Positions 1 through 6,040 of a stretch of DNA of 27,698 nucleotides are shown in pieces. This DNA comes from JBJFCE01 sp051888775 (GTDB taxonomy: Bacteria > Bacillota > Clostridia > Lachnospirales > Lachnospiraceae), in contig JBJFCE010000102.1 in the NCBI GenBank assembly GCA_051888775.1, forward strand, positions 1 through 27,698, given 5' to 3'. The notes beneath the pieces are model-generated. The model was not told the origin of the DNA. It saw only the letters and a list, made by a program, of their open reading frames with translations, and did no database searches. Every line of letters starts with the position of its first letter. Within the stretch, counting starts at the first letter, position 1. Position numbers and translations under genes: made by a program.

Positions 1-80
1 TATCTCTATTTATCCAGCCAAAAATAATTTAAGCCTTTTTCATTACTCTCAGCATTTTCGGAAAATTCAAGCAATAAAAG

Positions 81-112
81 AGGACTGCATATGCAAGCTG
101 ATATGCAGTCCT
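81..112 (-). terminator. Rho-independent terminator after hsp20
   Basis: A perfect 12-bp inverted repeat (AGGACTGCATAT / ATATGCAGTCCT) encloses an 8-nt loop and lies 20 bp beyond the hsp20 stop codon. On the minus strand the stem is followed by CTTTTATT, a modest U-tract. On the plus strand it is followed by TGTGATTTTTG, so it could also serve a convergent gene beyond the left edge. The remaining bases, 1-80, hold nothing I can recognise. Confidence 0.75.
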
Positions 113-131
113 TGTGATTTTTGAAATAAAA

Positions 132-593
132 TCAACCTTCAATGGGAATGTATTTCTTTTCTTCCACAACAGACGGCTGTTTCTTAGGAATCGATAACTT
201 CAGGATTCCGTGCTTGAATTCACCTTTAATATCTTCTCGTGTCACATCCTCACCCACATAGAAAGAACGCTCACAAGCTCCAACATAACGTTCTCTTCGG
301 ATGTATTTTCCGCTCTTCTTCTCTTCTTCATTCTGATCCAGTCCTTTCTCCGCACTGATGGTCAGATAACCGTCATCCAGAGAAACCTTTACGTCCTCCT
401 TTTTAAATCCGGGCAGATCCATTTCCAGTTCATAACCGGCATCACTTTCTTTTACATCGGTCTTCATCATATTACCGACACGATGTCCGTATAACTTCTT
501 CTGGATCTTTTTCATGTCACGGTCGTTGTAAACCGGAAAATCATCCATAAAATCATCAAACAAACTTTCATCAAAAATACTTGGCATTAACAT
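132..593 (-). CDS. hsp20: Hsp20/alpha-crystallin family small heat-shock protein
   Basis: A 153-residue ATP-independent chaperone expected to form cytoplasmic oligomers that hold unfolding proteins. The N-terminal arm (about 1-40) is rich in F and D (SLFDDFMDDFPVY). The alpha-crystallin domain runs from about 44 to 145, with the typical YELEMDLPGFKKEDVKVSLDDGYLTI-type strands (about 53-78) and the closing GILKLSIPKK motif (about 129-138) just before the C-terminal tail. The ATG at 593 is chosen because an AAGGAG lies 9 nt upstream; the next in-frame ATG, two codons later, would be 15 nt away. The gene is monocistronic, with its own CIRCE-controlled promoter and a terminator. Family assignment is secure; the client proteins are unknown. 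Confidence 0.95.
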   Translation of the reverse strand: MLMPSIFDESLFDDFMDDFPVYNDRDMKKIQKKLYGHRVGNMMKTDVKESDAGYELEMDLPGFKKEDVKVSLDDGYLTISAEKGLDQNEEEKKSGKYIRRERYVGACERSFYVGEDVTREDIKGEFKHGILKLSIPKKQPSVVEEKKYIPIEG

Positions 594-727
594 AAGTCAT
601 TTCTCCTTTCAATGGCATAAAACAATTTGTTTAGCACTATCGGAGAAGTCCGAGGTGTCGTTTTGCCGAACAATCGGATTCAGAATTTTTATTCCATACC
701 TATTCTTTTTTCCTCTTCTTTTGTTCT
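594..727 (-). promoter_or_regulatory. Long hsp20 5' leader with anti-Shine-Dalgarno segment
   Basis: About 130 nt separate the predicted transcription start from the hsp20 start codon. On the minus strand, TTCTCC (plus 642-647) is exactly complementary to the GGAGAA of the ribosome site (plus 601-606), about 35 nt apart. This could mask the ribosome site at low temperature. The pairing is seen in the sequence; a thermosensor role is only inferred. A 6-bp palindrome, AAACAA/TTGTTT (619-631 region), lies between the two. Confidence 0.3.
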
Positions 728-733
728 ATTTAT

Positions 734-762
734 AATATAACACATATATTAGCAATCGTCAA
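734..762 (-). promoter_or_regulatory. Sigma-A-type promoter of hsp20
   Basis: On the minus strand, TTGACG (757-762) and TATATT (734-739) are separated by exactly 17 nt, close to the vegetative consensus. The -35 lies inside the CIRCE operator, so bound HrcA would block RNA polymerase. Confidence 0.8.
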
Positions 763-775
763 TAGTGAGTGCTAA
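749..775 (-). promoter_or_regulatory. CIRCE operator (HrcA binding site)
   Basis: The plus strand reads TTAGCAATC, then 9 nt, then GAGTGCTAA. The CIRCE consensus is TTAGCACTC-N9-GAGTGCTAA, so 17 of 18 arm bases match and the spacer length is exact. It overlaps the -35 of the hsp20 promoter. By family knowledge HrcA binds here and releases on heat shock. HrcA itself is not in this window. Confidence 0.88.
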
Positions 776-802
776 TTTTTTTTGTGAAGTTTGTGTGAAC
801 AC

Positions 803-1717
803 CTAAAAGAATTTTTTCTTCTTAAAATAGGCAATTTCCAAAGATACAATCAAAACGGCAGCAAAGATTACCGCAGGATAACCGTACTTCCAATGCAATT
901 CCGGCATATAAGCAAAATTCATGCCATACCAGCCTGTCAGAAGGGTAAGCGGCAAAAACAATGTAGTTACAACAGTTAAAATACACATAATCTTGTTTTG
1001 CTTTGCATCCTGCTGGGACTGATATAATTCACGCAGCTGTAAAATATTTTCCCTCAAAAGCTGTACATGATTCTGGAGCCGTTCCGTACGCAGTGCATAA
1101 CGATCCCATTGTTCTGCACTTGTGACCAGCGGATGTCCATCATGGGACTGTAGCAAAGTTCCAATGGCAGTTAACTGCTCATAATAGGCATTCAACTCTG
1201 AAAGTTTTTGACGATATTTTATAATTACAGAAAAGAAATCCCTCGACATACCATGCATCAGTTTTTCTTCCAGCTTTTCCAGTTCCTGTTCCAAATGTGA
1301 CAAATAAAGAATATCATTTTTCGTTATCTGCTCTATAAATTGCAAAAGAAGCTGATCCGATGACTGCACATCCTGAAACATGTCCGCCTGCTTCTCCAGC
1401 CAATGTTTTAAGTCACCGCTGTCCTCAACCAGAATCAGTTCCTGATCGGTCAGGTAAAACCCACATGCAATCTGCGGAGTACGCTGTTCACTTTTCTGAG
1501 GAATCCTTAAGGTTCCCGTAATACAATTTCTGAATACCTCTGCTTTACAATAGCGAATTGATCCAAGACTATTCAAAAAACCTTGGTAATGAGAAAAATC
1601 TTTCTTTTTTTGCCGGAATTCATCCGCCTGCATAATTGTAAAAAACAGACTCTTATTCCTTTCTCCTGTATGAAAAACTGCTTCTCCCTCTTTTGATTTT
1701 CTCTTAGTGTCCGCCAT
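803..1717 (-). CDS. corA: CorA-family divalent cation transporter
   Basis: A 304-residue inner-membrane protein of the CorA/MIT class, which moves Mg2+ (or Co2+/Ni2+/Zn2+) into or out of the cell as a pentamer. The soluble N-terminal part is long and helical, with the E/K/Q-rich coiled stretch around 130-240. Two C-terminal membrane helices follow. The first ends in the diagnostic YGMNF motif (G at about 265), followed by MPEL in the external loop, then the second helix and a KKKK tail. The start at 1717 is favoured over upstream in-frame codons because GAGGAG lies 7 nt before it. The gene follows the tsf terminator; no promoter or terminator of its own is convincing. The transported ion cannot be read from sequence. 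Confidence 0.88.
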   Translation of the reverse strand: MADTKRKSKEGEAVFHTGERNKSLFFTIMQADEFRQKKKDFSHYQGFLNSLGSIRYCKAEVFRNCITGTLRIPQKSEQRTPQIACGFYLTDQELILVEDSGDLKHWLEKQADMFQDVQSSDQLLLQFIEQITKNDILYLSHLEQELEKLEEKLMHGMSRDFFSVIIKYRQKLSELNAYYEQLTAIGTLLQSHDGHPLVTSAEQWDRYALRTERLQNHVQLLRENILQLRELYQSQQDAKQNKIMCILTVVTTLFLPLTLLTGWYGMNFAYMPELHWKYGYPAVIFAAVLIVSLEIAYFKKKKFF

Positions 1718-1778
1718 ACATATTCTCCTCTTCAAATCATCATTCCCAATTTTCAATTCCCGCTCAAAAATAACTATC

Positions 1779-1818
1779 AAAAAAACATCATCACCTATAT
1801 TTCTATAGATGATGATGT
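1779..1818 (-). terminator. Rho-independent terminator of rpsB-tsf
   Basis: On the minus strand, ACATCATCA pairs with TGATGATGT (9 bp), then one mismatch, then 5 more pairs around a 4-nt loop, followed directly by a run of seven T. This is a strong intrinsic terminator about 100 nt past the tsf stop and just before corA. Confidence 0.9.
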
Positions 1819-1885
1819 CTTATCATTAACAATATATACTGTTTTCATATATTTAAAACAGCAATCAATGCTCATTCCCTGCAAA

Positions 1886-1933
1886 ACTTTAGTTTCTGGG
1901 AACTTTAATTCTTGGGAACTTTAGTTCCCTGCC
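1886..1933. repeat. Three tandem 16-nt repeats across the tsf stop codon
   Basis: Three abutting 16-nt units are seen: ACTTTAGTTTCTGGGA, ACTTTAATTCTTGGGA and ACTTTAGTTCCCTGCC. The last contains the tsf stop and its final codons. In the mRNA, GGGAACTAAAGTTCCC forms a 6-bp hairpin with a UAAA loop that places the UAA stop at the loop. It probably arose by local duplication of the gene end. Confidence 0.7.
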
Positions 1934-2859
1934 ATCTGAGCTGCAACCTCTGCTGCGAAGTCTTCATTCTTCTTCTCAAGGCCTTCACCGGTCTCATAAC
2001 GAACGAATTTCTTCAGAGCGATGTTTGCATTATTCTCTTTTGCAACCTGTGCAATATACTGAGCAACAGTCTGCTTGCCATCCTCTGCTTTTACATAAAT
2101 CTGATCAACAAGACAGATTTCCTTCAGTTCTTTGTTGATACGTCCGTTGATCATGCCCTCGATTACCTTCTCCGGCTTGGAGGATTCCTTCGGATCATTC
2201 TTGATCTGTGCTAACAGAATTTCCTTCTCATGCGCAATGTAATCAGCATCGATCTCATCTCTGGAAACATACTTCGGAGCAAGTGCTGCAACCTGCATTG
2301 CTACATTTACGAGTGCTTCCTTTACTGCATCGTTGGTAACATCAGTATCGGCTGCAACCAGAACACCGATTCTTCCGCCACCGTGTAAATAAGTAACAAC
2401 CATTCCGTTCTCTGCGGATACTTTTTCAAATCTTCTGATCTTTAAATTTTCACCGATCACTGCGATCTGCTCTACCAGTACATCCTTTACTGTCTTGGCT
2501 GTATCTGCTTTCCAAGCTTCTTCCATAAATGCATCCATATCGGCTGCATCAGAAGCAAGTGCCTGTTCTGCAACAGCTTCTACATAAGTCTGGAACTTTT
2601 CATTCTTTGCAACGAAGTCGGTCTCGGAGTTTACTTCAACAACTGCTGCGGTCTTATTATCTTTGGTGATCACGCGGCAGATACCTTCTGCGGCAATTCT
2701 TCCTGCCTTCTTCTCTGCCTTTGCCTGTCCGTTCTTTCTTAAGAACTCAACAGCTTCATCCATATTTCCATCGGTCTCAGCTAATGCCTTTTTACAGTCC
2801 ATCATACCTGCACCGGTCATTTCTCTTAACTCTTTTACCATTGCTGCTGTAATAGCCAT
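1921..2859 (-). CDS. tsf: Translation elongation factor Ts
   Basis: A 312-residue EF-Ts, the guanine-nucleotide exchange factor that recycles EF-Tu in the cytoplasm. The N-terminal UBA-like domain reads MAITAAMVKELREMTGAGMM and continues DCKKAL; the NSETDFVAKN signature of the EF-Tu contact region lies near residue 80; the length is usual. The open frame extends 20 codons further upstream, but the ATG at 2859 matches the family N-terminus and has GGAGGA 7 nt before it. It is co-transcribed after rpsB as in most bacteria. Unlike B. subtilis, pyrH and frr do not follow; a terminator and corA do instead. Confidence 0.98.
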   Translation of the reverse strand: MAITAAMVKELREMTGAGMMDCKKALAETDGNMDEAVEFLRKNGQAKAEKKAGRIAAEGICRVITKDNKTAAVVEVNSETDFVAKNEKFQTYVEAVAEQALASDAADMDAFMEEAWKADTAKTVKDVLVEQIAVIGENLKIRRFEKVSAENGMVVTYLHGGGRIGVLVAADTDVTNDAVKEALVNVAMQVAALAPKYVSRDEIDADYIAHEKEILLAQIKNDPKESSKPEKVIEGMINGRINKELKEICLVDQIYVKAEDGKQTVAQYIAQVAKENNANIALKKFVRYETGEGLEKKNEDFAAEVAAQMAGN

Positions 2860-2903
2860 TTTGATTTCCTCCATATGATACAATTTTATTCTGAATCCAC
2901 ACA

Positions 2904-2928
2904 AAGGGACGGTTTTCATCGTCCCCTT
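2904..2928 (-). other. Hairpin in the rpsB-tsf intercistronic gap
   Basis: AAGGGACG and CGTCCCCTT flank an 8-nt loop (8 bp with one bulged base). On the minus strand it is followed by TTTGTG, too poor a U-tract for a full terminator. It may tune the tsf:rpsB ratio by partial termination or by protecting RNA ends; this role is inferred. Confidence 0.5.
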
Positions 2929-2948
2929 GTCATGGTCACATCTTATAC

Positions 2949-3716
2949 TTATGCCTCTGCTGTCTCTGCTACTTCTTCGATATCGGTAGCTTCGCCTTCA
3001 GCTGCAGCTACTTCTTCCTCAGTGTAAACAGCTTCACCCTGATTTGCTTCGATTACTGCATCTGCCATCTTTGCTACGATCAGCTTTACGGCTCTGATTG
3101 CATCATCGTTACCCGGAATAACATAATCCAGTTCCTCAGGATCACAGTTGGTATCTGCAATACCGATCAGAGGAATACCGAGTGCATGTGCTTCCTGAAC
3201 ACAGATTCTTTCCTTCTTAGGATCTACTACGAAAATTGCATCGGGGATCTTCTTCATTTCCTTGATACCGCCAAGGTTCTTCTCCAGCTTCTCCCACTCC
3301 TTCTTTAATGCGATAACCTCTTTCTTAGGCAGCACATCAAAGGTTCCGTCCTGAGACATCTCTTCAATCTTTTTCAGTTTAGCCACACGGGACTGGATCG
3401 TCTTAAAGTTGGTCAGCATACCGCCAAGCCATCTCTCGTTTACATAAAACATACCGCAACGCTCTGCCTCTGTCTTAACAGCATCCTGAGCCTGCTTCTT
3501 GGTACCTACGAACAGAATCGTTCCGCCCTGTGCTGCGATCTCGGAAACTGCTTTGTAAGCTTCGTCAACCTTTACTACGGACTTCTGTAAGTCGATGATA
3601 TAGATACCGTTTCTCTCTGTGAAGATATAAGGAGCCATCTTAGGGTTCCATCTTCTGGTCTGATGTCCGAAATGAACACCTGCTTCTAATAACTGCTTCA
3701 TTGAAATAACGCTCAT
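2949..3716 (-). CDS. rpsB: 30S ribosomal protein S2
   Basis: A 255-residue S2 protein, a late-assembling component on the back of the 30S subunit. Motifs seen include GVHFGHQTRRWNPKMAPYIF (12-31), FVGTKKQA, the NERWLGGMLTNF segment and the IGIADTNCDPEELDYVIPGNDDA region. The C-terminus is an acidic, Ala-rich tail (about 225-255), common in Firmicutes. GGAGG lies 7 nt before the ATG. A leader with a short upstream ORF and a sigma-A promoter precede the gene. Position after the flagellar cluster matches the B. subtilis order sigD-swrB-rpsB-tsf. Confidence 0.98.
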   Translation of the reverse strand: MSVISMKQLLEAGVHFGHQTRRWNPKMAPYIFTERNGIYIIDLQKSVVKVDEAYKAVSEIAAQGGTILFVGTKKQAQDAVKTEAERCGMFYVNERWLGGMLTNFKTIQSRVAKLKKIEEMSQDGTFDVLPKKEVIALKKEWEKLEKNLGGIKEMKKIPDAIFVVDPKKERICVQEAHALGIPLIGIADTNCDPEELDYVIPGNDDAIRAVKLIVAKMADAVIEANQGEAVYTEEEVAAAEGEATDIEEVAETAEA

Positions 3717-3720
3717 GTCT

Positions 3721-3765
3721 TTACCTCCGTTTGGTTAAAATTTCTTCCGTACCCTTCCTCTGCAT
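3721..3765 (-). CDS. 14-codon upstream ORF in the rpsB leader
   Basis: This minus-strand ORF encodes MQRKGTEEILTKRR. It has its own GGAGG (3772-3776) 6 nt before the ATG. Its last two codons, CGG AGG, are the rpsB Shine-Dalgarno itself, and its TAA ends 4 nt before the rpsB ATG. A ribosome translating it would therefore cover the rpsB ribosome site and stop beside the rpsB start, a geometry suited to translational coupling or feedback. The layout is visible in the sequence; that it is translated or regulatory is inference. I do not recognise the peptide. Confidence 0.5.
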   Translation of the reverse strand: MQRKGTEEILTKRR

Positions 3766-3833
3766 CTGCCACCTCCGAGCAAGAAGCACCGGCGACACAT
3801 CCGGATACGTGTGTATTTAGTCACAACGTGAAG

Positions 3834-3862
3834 ATTATACCATACGTTAAAAGCAGATGCAA
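3834..3862 (-). promoter_or_regulatory. Sigma-A promoter of rpsB-tsf
   Basis: On the minus strand, TTGCAT (3857-3862) and a perfect TATAAT (3834-3839) are separated by 17 nt. Initiation would be near 3827, giving a leader of about 110 nt. The leader can form small hairpins (for example ACACA/TGTGT around 3797-3816). I do not recognise a known S2 leader motif. Upstream, at 877-890 of the 3-kb block (3877-3890), is a small palindrome ATTTTC-CC-GAAAAT. Confidence 0.88.
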
Positions 3863-3966
3863 GAATTTATATTGAAATTTTCCCGAAAATCGTATCAAAA
3901 CTAGCCCCAAGAAGCCTCCTGTTGGCTTTAGACCGGATTGCTATCCTATATAACAGGCATAAAACA

Positions 3967-4104
3967 GCCGGGACAGCGCAAATATTCCTAAAGGACCCCC
4001 TTGAAAAACGCCAGTGCTTAGCGAGGTTCTTTTGAGCTTAGCATCTGCTGCGTTTTTCACGGAGCGAAAGCATGGTGACGTAGGAATATTTGCGCTGTCC
4101 CGGC
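3967..4104. repeat. 138-nt palindromic element with perfect 24-bp terminal inverted repeats
   Basis: The ends 3967-3990 and 4081-4104 are exact reverse complements (starting GCCGGGACAGCG, ending ATATTCCTA on the plus strand). Inside are three further hairpins: AAGG/CCTT (3991-4002); a long one with TGAAAAACGC (4002-4011) pairing to GCGTTTTTCA (4050-4059) and extended by TGCTTAGC/GCTTAGCA with one mismatch; and CAC-N3-GC-GAAA-GC-N3-GTG (4058-4077). No transposase is present. It sits between the last flagellar-cluster gene and the rpsB promoter. It resembles a MITE- or REP/BIME-like mobile palindrome, or a structured RNA. No U-tract follows on either strand, so it is not a classic terminator. 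Confidence 0.75.
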
Positions 4105-4150
4105 GTGCCTTTGCAACATTTACAACAAACCGGACAATTTTCAAAGCTCC

Positions 4151-4804
4151 CTATCTCCCGGTCAGGATCTCTGCAATTTCCTCATAGGATGCTCCCACGG
4201 GAATCTCATGATAACCAACCGAGATTTTCTTATCATATCCGTTTTCACACAGATAACGGTCAAAGTCCTGTGCATTCTCTACCAGTCCTGCTTCTTGCAC
4301 CATACGGCTGACTTTTACAGAGCTGTCGCCCCTGCTGACAGTGATCGTCACGGTTTCTTCATCTCCCCCACTACCCTGCGTCGGTATTGCTGTGTCAGTC
4401 GGTTTCGATGTGGGAGTCGGTGTATTCGTCGGCTCCGGCGTAGGACTCGGTGTATCTGTCGGTTCCGGAATAGGACTCGGTGTATCCGTCGGCTCCGGCG
4501 TCGGTGTTGGTGTATCCGTTGGATCCGCTGTCGGACTCGGCGTATCTGTCGATTCCGGGATAGGACTCGGTGTATCCGTCAGTTCCGCTGTCGGCTCCGG
4601 CATCGGTGTCTGTATATCTTCCTGCACCGATTCCTGCGCCAGCTCTCCTGACAGTGTGGTGCCTTCAATCATTCCAAGTTCCGCCGCACGCGCCTTGATC
4701 TCCTCATTTGTCATTTCCTGTTTTTTATTTCCTGCGATTCCTGTCAGAATCAGTGTCACAATAATACCGACTCCGAGACCGCGCAAATAATATTTCAGTT
4801 TCAT
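4151..4804 (-). CDS. Membrane-anchored PT-repeat protein with MltG/YceG-like LysM-type tail
   Basis: 217 residues in three parts. Residues 1-25 hold a short basic start and one membrane helix (GVGIIVTLILTGIAG). Residues 76-143 are a Pro/Thr/Ser linker of about seven 10-residue units (TDTPSPIPEP type). Residues 150-217 form a compact domain, VKVSRMVQEAGLVENAQDF then YHEIPVGASYEEIAEILTG, resembling the small LysM-like domain that precedes the catalytic part of the endolytic transglycosylase MltG/YceG. The catalytic domain is absent, so enzymatic activity is unlikely; cell-wall positioning outside the membrane is a plausible role. The start is 2 nt after the upstream stop, with AGGGA in front. 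It is the last gene of the flagellar cluster. Domain assignment is by pattern only. Confidence 0.75.
   Translation of the reverse strand: MKLKYYLRGLGVGIIVTLILTGIAGNKKQEMTNEEIKARAAELGMIEGTTLSGELAQESVQEDIQTPMPEPTAELTDTPSPIPESTDTPSPTADPTDTPTPTPEPTDTPSPIPEPTDTPSPTPEPTNTPTPTSKPTDTAIPTQGSGGDEETVTITVSRGDSSVKVSRMVQEAGLVENAQDFDRYLCENGYDKKISVGYHEIPVGASYEEIAEILTGR
4376..4579. repeat. 30-bp tandem repeats encoding the Pro/Thr linker
   Basis: Nearly seven 30-bp units (10 codons each, minus-strand consensus TDTPSPTPEP) lie in direct tandem within the 4151-4804 gene. Units differ at a few third positions and at S/T, I/T and E/S/K residues. Unit gain or loss keeps the frame and would only change linker length. 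Confidence 0.85.
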
Positions 4805-4806
4805 GT

Positions 4807-5658
4807 TTACATTCCCTTGAACAGATCAATCACCAGTTTCACTTCTCCGACACCCAATCCGAGTTCTCTCGCAATTGCCATATTGGATTTTCCCTCTTTA
4901 TGAAGTTTGAGAATTGCTTCATTACTGTTCCGATCTGTATTTCCGTCATTCAAGCTGTCCGTAGAAAGTAATTCCGGCATAGCCTTTGTCCGTCTTGCCG
5001 CTTTTGAAGGAACTTCCCCTTCTTCTTTTTTCTTTTCAGATACTTTTTTCCGCCCACCGGCAGGAATAGTATTTTTTTCCGCTGTTTCATAGATTCCGGC
5101 TGCCCGTCCGGAATCTGTCCGTTTTTTCTCTTCCACCCTGATCTGCGGAATAACAAACGGTCTAAACTCCTCAGTTTTAGATCTTTCTGTTTTGCTTTCC
5201 TCTGCCTTGGATTCCTCTGCTTTCGGTGTCTCTGCCTTCGCTTCATTCACCTTCTTGGTGACAGTCTTTGCCGTCTGCTCCGCTTCCTTAACTGTGTTTT
5301 TCAAGTGTGTCTGCTTATCGTTCAACATATCATAAAGGAATACAACTTCCTCATGATTTTTATGAATATCGGACAATACCGTATCCGCATATTCACTGAC
5401 TGCCATGATCTTCTCATTGGTCAGGCGGTCAAGGGAACGTTCTGCTTTTTCCACCGCATAATTTACTGTTTCATCCATATGATCGGAAAGCTGTGTTGAA
5501 GCCTCATCCACCTTCACCTGTACTAATTTACTGATTTCTTCCTCTGTTGCTTTAATCTGACCTTCCGTCAGCGTTTCTTCTCTGCCGACCGGTATCCGGA
5601 AACTCGCCACAAATACGACAATTCCGATGATCAGCAATATAATTTCCATGATTGTCAT
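4807..5658 (-). CDS. Membrane-anchored coiled-coil protein, DUF6115-like; positional counterpart of SwrB
   Basis: 283 residues. A single N-terminal membrane helix (4-20, IMEIILLIIGIVVFVAS) is followed by a helical, probably coiled-coil region (30-140), a Lys/Glu-rich low-complexity linker (140-225), and a conserved C-terminal helix-turn-helix-like segment (about 245-283: NEAILKLHKEGKSNMAIARE, then LGLGVGEVKLVIDLF). This tail resembles DUF6115. The architecture and the slot between sigD and rpsB match B. subtilis SwrB (YlxL), which promotes flagellar export-apparatus assembly; direct homology is not proved. The start at 5658 has AGGTA 7 nt upstream. The C-terminal segment looks like a resolvase-type HTH but need not bind DNA. 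Confidence 0.75.
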   Translation of the reverse strand: MTIMEIILLIIGIVVFVASFRIPVGREETLTEGQIKATEEEISKLVQVKVDEASTQLSDHMDETVNYAVEKAERSLDRLTNEKIMAVSEYADTVLSDIHKNHEEVVFLYDMLNDKQTHLKNTVKEAEQTAKTVTKKVNEAKAETPKAEESKAEESKTERSKTEEFRPFVIPQIRVEEKKRTDSGRAAGIYETAEKNTIPAGGRKKVSEKKKEEGEVPSKAARRTKAMPELLSTDSLNDGNTDRNSNEAILKLHKEGKSNMAIARELGLGVGEVKLVIDLFKGM

Positions 5659-5686
5659 ATATTTTACCTATGTATATCCTTCTTCA

Positions 5687-6007
5687 TTAAATCTTGATAT
5701 CAAAGGAACCACTGCTTTTCAGCACGACTTTTCCGTCTGATGCTTTATCAGGAGATTTTTTCCTGTTTCGTCCGCCGTCACCGGTATACTGATTATCCCC
5801 TTTTTCCTTCGCATCAAATTTCTTTTCGGTCATTTCGGAGCGATCCGCCTGTCTTACCTGCGTCAGCCGTTCTTCCGCATTTTTCTCGATCTGGGTCTGA
5901 ATGATCGTCTGATTGCCGGCCGCTTTTGCATCCTCCTGCTGTTTCATAACAGAAAAATCCTGTGTTCTTCCGATTGTTCCGAGATGCTCTATCGGACTGA
6001 TTGCCAT
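5687..6007 (-). CDS. Small hydrophilic protein of unknown function in the flagellar cluster
   Basis: 106 residues with no membrane helix, signal peptide or cysteine. The N-terminus, MAISPIEHLGTIGRTQDFSVMK, is the most ordered-looking part. The middle is strongly charged and Gln-rich (KNAEERLTQVRQADRSEMTE) and probably helical or disordered. The C-terminus (GKVVLKSSGSFDIKI) could form a short beta hairpin. An AAAAGGA precedes the ATG at 6007 by about 10 nt. It lies between FapA (33 nt gap) and the SwrB-like gene (28 nt gap), so it is probably co-transcribed with them and linked to motility or surface assembly. I do not recognise the family. Confidence 0.75.
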   Translation of the reverse strand: MAISPIEHLGTIGRTQDFSVMKQQEDAKAAGNQTIIQTQIEKNAEERLTQVRQADRSEMTEKKFDAKEKGDNQYTGDGGRNRKKSPDKASDGKVVLKSSGSFDIKI

Positions 6008-6040
6008 ATGATCACATCCTTTTCCCGCACATTTTTTCTA

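Noticed and set aside
631..639. TTAGCACTA as a second CIRCE half-site in the hsp20 leader
   Set aside because: Only one arm is present; the partner arm 9 nt away is missing.
2860..2919. N-terminally extended EF-Ts starting at 2919
   Set aside because: The extra 20 residues do not fit the family, and the internal ATG at 2859 has an ideal GGAGGA site.
3912..3928. AAGCC/GGCTT hairpin as terminator of the flagellar cluster
   Set aside because: The stem is only 5 bp and is followed by CTTGGGGC, not a U-tract.
3941..4144. 67-codon minus-strand ORF starting TTG just after the PT-repeat gene
   Set aside because: It reads straight through the palindromic element, has a ribosome site too close to the TTG, and its composition follows the inverted repeat. 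It is probably a by-product of that element.
4341..4790. Plus-strand ORF with Gly/Val repeats (GVGVSVGS)
   Set aside because: It mirrors the 30-bp PT repeats of the minus-strand gene and has no ribosome site.
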